Of a stretch of 64,000 nt of DNA, positions 57,799-64,000 are shown piece after piece. Numbering within the stretch: the first letter of the stretch is position 1; every line of letters starts with the position of its first letter. The DNA comes from Actinoplanes sp. TFC3 (lineage in GTDB: Bacteria > Actinomycetota > Actinomycetes > Mycobacteriales > Micromonosporaceae): NCBI RefSeq assembly GCF_001553785.1, contig NZ_LOJP01000001.1:979657-1043656 (forward strand), given 5' to 3'. Under the pieces are notes generated by a model that worked only from the letters and a program-made list of their open reading frames with translations, was not told where the DNA came from and did no database searches. The position numbers were made by a program, and so were the translations under genes.

Positions 57799-58758
57799 AT
57801 GCCGCCCGTGACCCCCGCTCTGGAGCCGCTTCGCAGGATTGCGGCATATGCAGTCGCGACCGACCCCGACGGTCGCGTTCTTCTGGTCCGGGCTTCGACC
57901 CGGTCCGGCACCCCCGGCGTCTGGAGTTTGCCGGGCGGCGCCGTCGACCACGGCGAGGACCCGAACCACACGGTCGTACGCGAAACGGCCGCCGAGACCG
58001 GTTTGTCCGTCGCCGTTTCCGGGCTGCGCGACGTGCTGGCCGACATGAGATCGTTGCCGCATCGTGGCGTCACGATCCACACCGACCGCCTGATCTACGA
58101 GGTGTCGATCCGGGGCGGCAACCTGTACGACCGGGTCGGTCAGCCCACCGACCTCGCCCGCTGGCACACCATCGAGGAAGCCGAGAAGCTGCGGCTGCGC
58201 CCGTTCACCGCGGCCGCCCTCGGGCTCAGCGCCGCCTCGGGCGACCTGCGGCCCGAGGAAGTCCCCGAGTTCCCGTCGTTCTACGCCTACCCGGGGCCCG
58301 ATGGGCTGCACCGATCGCAGCGCTTCGCGGCGTACGCGATAGCCACCGACCCCCGCGATCGCCTGCTGCTCACCCGCATCGCCCCGGGCTATCCCGGCGG
58401 GGGCCGCTGGCACCTGCCCGGCGGCGGGACCGACTACGGCGAGCAGCCCGGCACCGCGCTGATCCGTGAGCTGGTCGAGGAGACCGGCCAGGCAGGCCGG
58501 CTGATCGAGCTGCTGGGCGTGGCGAGCCATCGCGATGCGGCCTCGCTGGGCCCCGAGGGCTACCCGATCGACTGGCACGGCGTGCGGGCCTTCTATCGGG
58601 TGATCGTCGACGCGCCCACCGACGTGATCGTCAAAGACGTGGGCGGCTCCACCGACCTGGCGTGCTGGATGCACCTCAGCGACGTGGCCGCGCTCACCGA
58701 TGATGAAGTGACCGAGGTGACGGCTGAGGCGCTGAAGGCGGCTAATCTCGACGGGTGA
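57799..58758 (+). CDS. Double Nudix-domain hydrolase, first domain degenerate
   Basis: The 319-residue protein has two Nudix domains in tandem. The first box, GGAVDHGEDPNHTVVRETAAETG, has Ala in place of the first Glu of the metal-binding REUxEE, so it is probably inactive or weak. The second, GGGTDYGEQPGTALIRELVEETG, is intact. Such proteins hydrolyse nucleoside-diphosphate derivatives; the substrate is unknown. Upstream TAACAT (57781-57786) is a possible -10. It is coupled by a GTGA overlap to a close paralogue. Confidence 0.88.
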   Translation: MPPVTPALEPLRRIAAYAVATDPDGRVLLVRASTRSGTPGVWSLPGGAVDHGEDPNHTVVRETAAETGLSVAVSGLRDVLADMRSLPHRGVTIHTDRLIYEVSIRGGNLYDRVGQPTDLARWHTIEEAEKLRLRPFTAAALGLSAASGDLRPEEVPEFPSFYAYPGPDGLHRSQRFAAYAIATDPRDRLLLTRIAPGYPGGGRWHLPGGGTDYGEQPGTALIRELVEETGQAGRLIELLGVASHRDAASLGPEGYPIDWHGVRAFYRVIVDAPTDVIVKDVGGSTDLACWMHLSDVAALTDDEVTEVTAEALKAANLDG

Positions 58759-59651
58759 AGGTCAGACGGATCGGGGCCTACGGGCTGTGCCGCGACAGTG
58801 ACGGGCGGGTGCTGCTCGCCCGGAACTCGGCGCTGTCCGCGTTCCCCGGGATGTGGACTTTGCCCGGAGGCGGCGTCGAGCAGGGCGAGGATCCTGGCGA
58901 CGCGGTAGTGCGGGAAGCCCAAGAAGAAACCGGGCTTCGCGTACGGATCACAGCGTTGCACTCGGTGACCGCTGACGTCTTCCGGCTCCCGGGCACCGAC
59001 ACCTGGGAGCACACCGACCGGATCATCTACAACATCGACGTCCTCGGCGGGGACCTGCGCGACGAGCTGGTCGGCACAACCGACCGCGTCGCGTGGGTGC
59101 ACCCGGGCGGCCTCGAGCTCATGCCGTTCACCGCGGGGGTGCTCGGGCTGCCGGTCGCGCCCAGCGACGTACCACCGGATCCGCACGAGGCTCCCGTACG
59201 CACAAATCAGCGCTTCGGGGCGTACGGCCTCGTCACCGACCCGGACGGCCGCATCCTGCTCACCCGCATCGCCACCGGCTATCCCGGGGCCGGGCTGTGG
59301 CACCTGCCCGGTGGCGGCACCGACCACGGCGAGACCCCGGAGATCGCACTCGCCCGGGAGCTGATCGAGGAGAGCGGGCAGCTCGGACGGGTGATCTCTC
59401 TGCTGGGCACCTCACACCGGCACGACCCACGCGCGATGGGCCCGGAGGGAATTCCGGTCGACTGGCATGTTGTTCGTGTCCTCTTCCGGGTACAAGTTGA
59501 CCAACCAAGCGAGCCGGTGGTGACCGAGGAGATGGGCGGATCGACCAGCGAGGTGGGCTGGTTCGACCCGGTCACTGCGGGTGAGTTGCCGCTGACGGAG
59601 GTGGCAGCCCGGGCGCTCGGGCAGCTCGCGCAGGAAAGCGCTCATCGGTGA
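58755..59651 (+). CDS. Double Nudix-domain hydrolase, both domains intact
   Basis: The 298-residue tandem paralogue of the preceding gene has two complete Nudix boxes: GGGVEQGEDPGDAVVREAQEETG and GGGTDHGETPEIALARELIEESG, separated by about 160 residues. The two genes arose by duplication of an already doubled domain: each half of one resembles the same half of the other (for example LTRIA.GYPG.G.WHLPGGGTD in both second halves). GTG start at 58755 overlapping the previous stop. Confidence 0.88.
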   Translation: MKVRRIGAYGLCRDSDGRVLLARNSALSAFPGMWTLPGGGVEQGEDPGDAVVREAQEETGLRVRITALHSVTADVFRLPGTDTWEHTDRIIYNIDVLGGDLRDELVGTTDRVAWVHPGGLELMPFTAGVLGLPVAPSDVPPDPHEAPVRTNQRFGAYGLVTDPDGRILLTRIATGYPGAGLWHLPGGGTDHGETPEIALARELIEESGQLGRVISLLGTSHRHDPRAMGPEGIPVDWHVVRVLFRVQVDQPSEPVVTEEMGGSTSEVGWFDPVTAGELPLTEVAARALGQLAQESAHR

Positions 59652-59689
59652 TCGGGTTGCGTCGCCTCGGTTAAACTCGTCACAGGGCC

Positions 59690-59719
59690 AGGCAGTGTGC
59701 GTGCCTCCTGGCCCGGCAC
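59690..59719 (+). promoter_or_regulatory. Leader hairpin downstream of the Nudix genes
   Basis: GGGCCAGG (59690-59697) pairs with CCTGGCCC (59712-59719). It could terminate the Nudix operon or be part of the long pssA leader. Confidence 0.45.
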
Positions 59720-59849
59720 GGAGGATGAAAGCTCCAGAGAACGCCGTAACACACAACGGTCGATCGGTCTCTTACCAAGAGCGCCCGGCTGTGCGATTGT
59801 GTAACCCGCCTCAGTGACGGTCCGTAGACGTACGGACGGTGTGCACCAG

Positions 59850-59877
59850 CCCGCGACGGCCGCTGCCGGCGGGTTTT
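59850..59877 (+). terminator. Attenuator-like hairpin 24 nt before pssA
   Basis: CCCGC pairs with GCGGG and CGGC with GCCG across a 2-nt bulge, directly followed by TTTT. It lies inside the 250-bp pssA upstream region, after further small inverted repeats (for example GTCCGT-N6-ACGGAC near 59819-59836). It has the form of an intrinsic terminator placed to attenuate pssA. Confidence 0.45.
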
Positions 59878-59901
59878 CCCAACCCCAAGATGGAGGAGCA
59901 C

Positions 59902-60891
59902 GTGCCGAGAACCCCTTGGCGCCGGCGTCGTACGACGGATAGTCCCCGTCCCGCCGGACGTCGTTGGGCAGGCCGGCTGCGCCGTGGCGGAAGTCTCGCC
60001 CGGCAGGCCCTGCTGGTGCGCGTTGGCCGCCGATCCGGTGATTCCACCGGCCGCGCCGCCACCGCCACCCGGGCTGAGGTGATCTACACCGGCACGGACC
60101 TCGCTCCGTATGCCGCCGGGCGCGGCCGCAAGGTCGCCACGTCCGGCACCCCGCTCAGCCACGGCCCGGTCGCGATGGCCCAGCCGGTTGTCGTCGAGCC
60201 CGAAGCGACCTCGCTGCTGCCCGGCGAGCACACCATGCGCCGCCGTGCCAGCTTCGCTCTGGTCAACGCGTGCACCCTGGCCAGCCTCGGGCTCGGCCTG
60301 CTGGCGATCTTCCTGGCCATGAACGGCGAGCCGCGAATCGCCGCCGCCTGCCTGGTGGCCTGCGTGGCGTTCGACGGGCTTGACGGGGCCCTCGCGCGGC
60401 GTCTGGGGGTGTCCAGCCCGTTCGGTGCCCAGATGGACTCGCTGGCCGACATGTGCTCGTTCGGCCTGGCCGCCCCCGTGGTGGTCTACGCCTCGCTGGC
60501 CGGCTCGGTGCCCACGGCCGCCGCCGGGGTGGCCTGCGTGCTGGTCGCCGGCTGCGCGGCCATCCGGCTGGCACGCTTCAATGTCTCACCCAAGGACGGC
60601 AAGTTCTTCTCCGGCGTGCCCACCACCCTGGTGGCCGCGGTGCTCGCGCTGACCGTGCTGATCGGTCTCCCGCTGCCGGGCATCGCCGTGGTCGGCGGCG
60701 TCGCGGTGCTGGCCTTCGCGATGGTCTCCAGCTTCCCGTATGCGAAGCTGGCTCGCCTCGTGAAGCTGCCGCCGTGGATGTGGCTGCTCCCGGTCGTCGG
60801 GGCGCTGATCGACGCCCGGCTGACGTTCGTGCTGGTCGTGGCCGCTTACCTGGTCAGCGGCCCGATCATGTGGCTCGCCAAGCGCGTCTGA
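59902..60891 (+). CDS. pssA: CDP-diacylglycerol-serine O-phosphatidyltransferase (phosphatidylserine synthase)
   Basis: The predicted 329-residue membrane enzyme has the CDP-alcohol phosphotransferase signature DGLDGALARRLGVSSPFGAQMDSLAD (D158, D161, G162, A165, R166, G169-170, D179, D183 by my count) and about seven helices after residue 110. The GTG at 59902 has GGAGG 5 nt upstream. The first about 110 residues are basic and low in complexity, with no known domain; typical PssA proteins start near the first helix. It makes phosphatidylserine, the substrate of the decarboxylase encoded convergently just downstream. Confidence 0.92.
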   Translation: MPRTPWRRRRTTDSPRPAGRRWAGRLRRGGSLARQALLVRVGRRSGDSTGRAATATRAEVIYTGTDLAPYAAGRGRKVATSGTPLSHGPVAMAQPVVVEPEATSLLPGEHTMRRRASFALVNACTLASLGLGLLAIFLAMNGEPRIAAACLVACVAFDGLDGALARRLGVSSPFGAQMDSLADMCSFGLAAPVVVYASLAGSVPTAAAGVACVLVAGCAAIRLARFNVSPKDGKFFSGVPTTLVAAVLALTVLIGLPLPGIAVVGGVAVLAFAMVSSFPYAKLARLVKLPPWMWLLPVVGALIDARLTFVLVVAAYLVSGPIMWLAKRV

Positions 60892-60902
60892 CACAGGTCT
60901 GG

Positions 60903-60934
60903 AAAAGCCCGCCCGGTTCGCCGGGCGGGCTTTT
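60903..60934. terminator. Bidirectional terminator between pssA and psd
   Basis: A perfect 14-bp stem (AAAAGCCCGCCCGG with its complement) closes a TTCG tetraloop, with U-runs on both strands. Classic intrinsic terminator for both converging genes. Confidence 0.95.
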
Positions 60935-60954
60935 TCATGCTCATGCGCGGGGGC

Positions 60955-62199
60955 TTACTTCCAGCGGGCGATGACCGAGGCGGCGCCGATGACCTTGTCA
61001 CCCACGGCGACGGTGGCGTCGGCCTTGCCGGCCGGCAGGTAGACGTCGGTGCGCGAGCCGAAGCGGATCAGCCCGTAGCGCTCACCGCGGGCGACCAGGC
61101 TGCCCACCGGGGTGCGCTGCACGATGCGGCGGGCGATCAGGCCGGTGCGCTGCACCACCGCCACCGTGCCGCGGTCGGTGTCGAGCACCGTGTACGCCGC
61201 CACGTTGTGCTCGGCCGCGGCGGTCATCGCGTTGGCGTAGCCGCCGTCGACGATGAAGTAGTCCGTGACCCGTCCGGCCACCGGCATGCGGTTGACGTGC
61301 ACATCCAGCACCGACAGGAACACCGCGATGCGCAGGAACTCGCCCTCGCCGAGCCGGGGGTCGCTGAGCCGTTCCACCGACAGCACCCGGCCGTCGCTGG
61401 CCGCCACCACGGCGTTCGGGTCGGTCGGCACGTCGCGCTCGGGATCGCGGAAGAACGCCGCCACCGGCGCCGCCGCCAGCGCCGGGATCAGCCACAACTT
61501 CGACTTCGGCCGGGCTGTCCGGGCCACCGCGGCCAGCCCCAGCGCGATGCCGGCGGCCGCGACGCCGTTGGAGTCCAGGTGCATGGTGCGGGTGAGCGGG
61601 ACGCTGGCGGGGCGGTAGGCCGGGGCCAGGGTGGCGGCGCGGGCGGTGTCGGCCTGGGTAAAGCGCAGCTTGTGCACGCGCAGCGGCGGCTGGTTGCGCA
61701 CCACCAGGTCGGAGCCCACGCCGAACAGGGCGCTCTGCCGGAACAGTTCGGCGGCCGCGCCGTCCGTGCGCCCCGGCACCGCCGGGGTCGCGAGCGCCAC
61801 GACCGCCCCGTCCTTCTGGTATTTGGCCAGGCTGTCCAGCAGCGCCCGGGTCTGCTCGGCGGTGCCGGTCACCGGCTCACCGAGGATGACCACGTCGGCG
61901 GGCTCCGCGCCGGCCACCGAGTCGGTGATCCGGACCCGGTCGGCGATCCAGCTACCCAGCCCGGCGATGTGGTCGCGCAGCAGGTCGGCGGTGCTGCGCT
62001 CGCCCGCGACCAGGGTCAGGGTGTCGCCGGGCAGCAGCGCCTCGACGGCCGCCTCGACCACGGCCGACGCGTGGTCCGCGCCGATCACCAGGGCCGAGGT
62101 GGCCGCGTTGTGGCGGGCGAACTCGGCGGTGAGGACGCGGGCGGCGCGGGGGCCGACGCCGGTCACGGGCGCGGTGGACACGGAGGGAAACGGCGTCAT
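60955..62199 (-). CDS. psd: Phosphatidylserine decarboxylase fused to a Rossmann-like N-terminal domain
   Basis: The predicted protein has 414 residues. Residues about 205-414 are a short-type Psd: FFRDPERDVPTDPNAVVAASDGRVL, FLSVLDVHVNRMPVAG, and the self-cleavage site FGS (Gly381-Ser382), where Ser becomes the pyruvoyl group. Residues about 1-190 form an extra domain with strand-turn patterns of a Rossmann/methyltransferase type (TSALVIGADHAS, DTLTLVAGER, ADVVILGEP), but no clear SAM-binding GxGxG. The ATG at 62199 follows TATGCT by 6 nt (leaderless). It makes phosphatidylethanolamine with pssA. Confidence 0.9.
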   Translation of the reverse strand: MTPFPSVSTAPVTGVGPRAARVLTAEFARHNAATSALVIGADHASAVVEAAVEALLPGDTLTLVAGERSTADLLRDHIAGLGSWIADRVRITDSVAGAEPADVVILGEPVTGTAEQTRALLDSLAKYQKDGAVVALATPAVPGRTDGAAAELFRQSALFGVGSDLVVRNQPPLRVHKLRFTQADTARAATLAPAYRPASVPLTRTMHLDSNGVAAAGIALGLAAVARTARPKSKLWLIPALAAAPVAAFFRDPERDVPTDPNAVVAASDGRVLSVERLSDPRLGEGEFLRIAVFLSVLDVHVNRMPVAGRVTDYFIVDGGYANAMTAAAEHNVAAYTVLDTDRGTVAVVQRTGLIARRIVQRTPVGSLVARGERYGLIRFGSRTDVYLPAGKADATVAVGDKVIGAASVIARWK

Positions 62200-62228
62200 G
62201 CGAAGAGCATATTGCCCCCGGCGCCGGC

Positions 62229-62600
62229 TCACTCGGCGCGGTCCGGCCGGTCCTGGGACGGGGCAGGGGGCCTGAGGTCCGTGCGGTCGGCCGGATTCTC
62301 CAGCAGCTCGCGCACGATGTCGGCATGCATCTCCGGCGGGAGATCACCCGGGGTCTCGACCGGAGCTGGGGCGGGCGCCCCGGCGGTGGCGGGCACCGGA
62401 GCGGGCTGCTCGACGCGCCGCCCCGATCGGATGGCGCCCATCAGCCCGATCACGCCGAAGAAGATCAGCGCCCCGGCGACGAGCCAGCCGGCGGCGGGCA
62501 GGCGAACGTTCGCAACCTCGCGCAACGCCCACCACAGGGCCAGGAGCAGGAAGATCACGCCGAAGCTGAGCGAGATCCCGTCGGTGCGGTGCGGCTTCAT
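62229..62600 (-). CDS. Small membrane protein downstream of PspC-domain gene
   Basis: The 123-residue protein has two hydrophobic helices (about 11-28 and 37-57) and an Ala/Pro-rich, partly acidic tail with DLPPEMHADIVRELLENP. The ATG overlaps the preceding gene's stop by 4 nt (ATGA), so it is coupled to the PspC protein. No family recognised. Confidence 0.82.
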   Translation of the reverse strand: MKPHRTDGISLSFGVIFLLLALWWALREVANVRLPAAGWLVAGALIFFGVIGLMGAIRSGRRVEQPAPVPATAGAPAPAPVETPGDLPPEMHADIVRELLENPADRTDLRPPAPSQDRPDRAE

Positions 62601-63934
62601 CGGTTGACCTCCACGTTGCCGGCGTCCATCTGGATGCTCAGGTGCAGCGTGCCGCGGCCCTTGCCGTCGGCGCCCAGATCGCTGATCTCCTGCGAGCCCA
62701 GGTCGCGGCCGTCATGGTCCTGGCCGAACAGGTTGACCCGGCCGTCGCTCACGTCCACGGTCACCGAGGTGTCGACGGTGTCCGGCAGCAGCACCTTGAC
62801 CTGGCCCACGCGCATGGCGATGGTGACGTTCTGATCCTGCCCGGTGAAGTCGAGCGCCCGCAGGTCCAGGGTGGCATTGCCGATCGTGAAGTCGTAGCGG
62901 TCGGCCACCGCGGCCACCGTCGCCGGGCGGTACGAGTTGTTCGTCACCTGGCCGCCGAAATTCTCCACCGCCGACGAGATGCCCATGCCGGCCGCAACCA
63001 GCACCGCGAGCGTGATCAGGCCCCGGGCCCGGCCGAACCAGGCGCCGGCGATCAGCCCCAGCGCGATCGTGGCCAGGGCCGCCGCGAAGTACCCGGAGAT
63101 CGGGATGCTCGCCCCGCCGTTGTCGATGGCGGCCAGCACACCGAGGACGACCACCACGCCGAAGAACGTGATGCGACCCAGCTTCGAGCGTTCCTTCGGT
63201 GGCTTCGGCGCCGTGGGCTCGGATGCGGCCGGCGGCTCGTACGAGGGCTGGTCGCTCGTCTGCGCGAACGGACCGTGCGGGGCGAACGGCGCCCGATAAC
63301 CGCCGGCCGGCGGTGACCAGCGGGGCGGCAGCGGCGGAGCAACCGGGTCGGCCGGGGTTACCGGGTCATCCGGCGGCACCACGGTGGGCGCGGGCTCGGT
63401 CGCGGCTGCAAACGCCGCGGTCGGTTCTTCCGCCGGGGCAGGGGGCGCAGTTGCGGGCGGGAAGTCGAAGACCGGCGGAGAAGCAGCGGTACGGCCACTG
63501 CGCTTGAGCACCAGCACGCCACCGACCAGCACGGCGATCGCCAGCAGCGCAGCCCGGAACCCGTCGTTGACCACGAACGCGAACACCACGATCGTCGCGG
63601 CGGCCAGCAGCACCACGGACAGCGGCGTCATGCCGGAGCGGCCCCGGCCCAGCAGCGACTCGATCGGGGAGGCGGTGTCGTTCTCGGCCGGGATCAGCAG
63701 CCAGCCGAGCAGGTAGGCCAGGGCACCGATGCCGCCGATCACCGCCAGCACGGCGAGCACGACGCGCCAGAGCACCGGGTCGGTGTTGGTGGCGCGGGCG
63801 ATCGCGCCGCTGACCCCGGCCAGGTAGCGGCCCTGGCGAGGCCGGATGAGGTTCTCACGGGACCACGTGGGACCGTCCGGCGCCGGGGGCGGGGCTCCCT
63901 GCGGCGGAGGCGGCGGGACAGCTTGGTCGGTCAT
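62597..63934 (-). CDS. PspC-domain multi-pass membrane protein
   Basis: The 445-residue protein has a Pro-rich N-terminus, a PspC domain (LAGVSGAIARATNTDPVLWRVVLAVLAVIGGIGALAYLLGWLLIP, about 38-82), two more helices (about 103-142), a Pro-rich linker (150-245), and a second block of about four helices (252-320). The C-terminal part is beta-rich (about 335-445: DFTIGNATLDLRALDF, VKVLLPDTVDTSVTVDVSDGRVNLFG, LHLSIQMDAGNVEVNR), similar to the LiaF/DUF2154 type. Such PspC-LiaF-like proteins act in envelope-stress sensing. It lies 25 bp from a 13-C run upstream of its start. Confidence 0.88.
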   Translation of the reverse strand: MTDQAVPPPPPQGAPPPAPDGPTWSRENLIRPRQGRYLAGVSGAIARATNTDPVLWRVVLAVLAVIGGIGALAYLLGWLLIPAENDTASPIESLLGRGRSGMTPLSVVLLAAATIVVFAFVVNDGFRAALLAIAVLVGGVLVLKRSGRTAASPPVFDFPPATAPPAPAEEPTAAFAAATEPAPTVVPPDDPVTPADPVAPPLPPRWSPPAGGYRAPFAPHGPFAQTSDQPSYEPPAASEPTAPKPPKERSKLGRITFFGVVVVLGVLAAIDNGGASIPISGYFAAALATIALGLIAGAWFGRARGLITLAVLVAAGMGISSAVENFGGQVTNNSYRPATVAAVADRYDFTIGNATLDLRALDFTGQDQNVTIAMRVGQVKVLLPDTVDTSVTVDVSDGRVNLFGQDHDGRDLGSQEISDLGADGKGRGTLHLSIQMDAGNVEVNR

Positions 63935-63954
63935 GACTTCGATACTGGCGGTAC

Positions 63955-63972
63955 GGGGGCCCCCCCCCCCCC
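63955..63972. repeat. G5-C13 homopolymer tract
   Basis: Five G are followed by thirteen C (C at 63960-63972), about 25 bp upstream of the PspC-domain gene on the minus strand. It could be a slippage-prone tract in a promoter or a sequencing/assembly artefact. Confidence 0.7.
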
Positions 63973-64000
63973 AGGCGGTGACCCTGAGCCCACCCCGGGA

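Overview
The window is very GC-rich actinobacterial chromosome, most likely from the Micromonosporaceae (an Actinoplanes- or Micromonospora-like organism). The evidence is the codon bias, GTG and TTG starts, a WhiB-family regulator (WhiD type) beside a BldM-like regulator, a four-gene 'conservon', a His-tailed GroEL1 with HrcA/CIRCE control, and the gene order rplM-rpsI-glmM-glmS-acpS-nnr-alr-tsaE-tsaB-rimI-tsaD-groES-groEL-whiD-guaB-guaB3-guaA, which follows the same chromosomal neighbourhood in Mycobacterium and Streptomyces. No tRNA, rRNA, CRISPR array, insertion sequence or prophage was seen.

Layout. 1-7 kb: the end of thiC, an RNase-like ORF lying in frame behind a membrane protein, an LLM-class oxidoreductase, an ABC importer without its ATPase, and a solitary solute-binding lipoprotein. 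7.3-11.9 kb: a conservon (large histidine kinase, roadblock protein, DUF742, GTPase). 11.9-13.1 kb: a HemD-like/winged-helix fusion. 13.7-27.2 kb: a conserved housekeeping block for ribosomal proteins L13 and S9, amino-sugar synthesis, holo-ACP synthase, NAD(P)HX repair, alanine racemase, the tRNA t6A genes and uracil-DNA glycosylase. 27.3-30.7 kb: a heterodimeric ABC exporter with one ruined ATP site. 30.7-35.4 kb: an XylFGH-type sugar importer with its ROK regulator. 35.7-43.4 kb: YbaK, a methyltransferase, groES-groEL1, a P-loop protein, a membrane-anchored molybdopterin oxidoreductase, whiD and the bldM-like gene. 43.5-57.1 kb: the guanine nucleotide genes guaB, guaB3 and guaA. An island lies between guaB3 and guaA; it holds a GntR regulator with its membrane partner, two M1-type lipoproteins, an LCP protein and two subtilisins. 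57.3-64 kb: PspC proteins, two tandem double-Nudix proteins, and the phosphatidylserine synthase and decarboxylase genes.

Main points of interest. (i) The second M1 peptidase has lost its HEXXH zinc site. (ii) Two matching operators, 42 bp apart, sit between the GntR/membrane operon and the M1 peptidases. (iii) In the ABC exporter the defects of both subunits fall on the same composite ATP site. (iv) An RNase Sa/barnase-like ORF follows a membrane protein in the same frame, after only TAA plus one codon. (v) The phosphatidylserine decarboxylase carries an extra Rossmann-like N-terminal half. (vi) At least twelve genes show a TAnnnT box 6-8 nt before the start codon, the signature of leaderless mRNAs. 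I saw no wholly new multi-gene system. The protease island with its paired operators is the best candidate for an undescribed regulatory unit.
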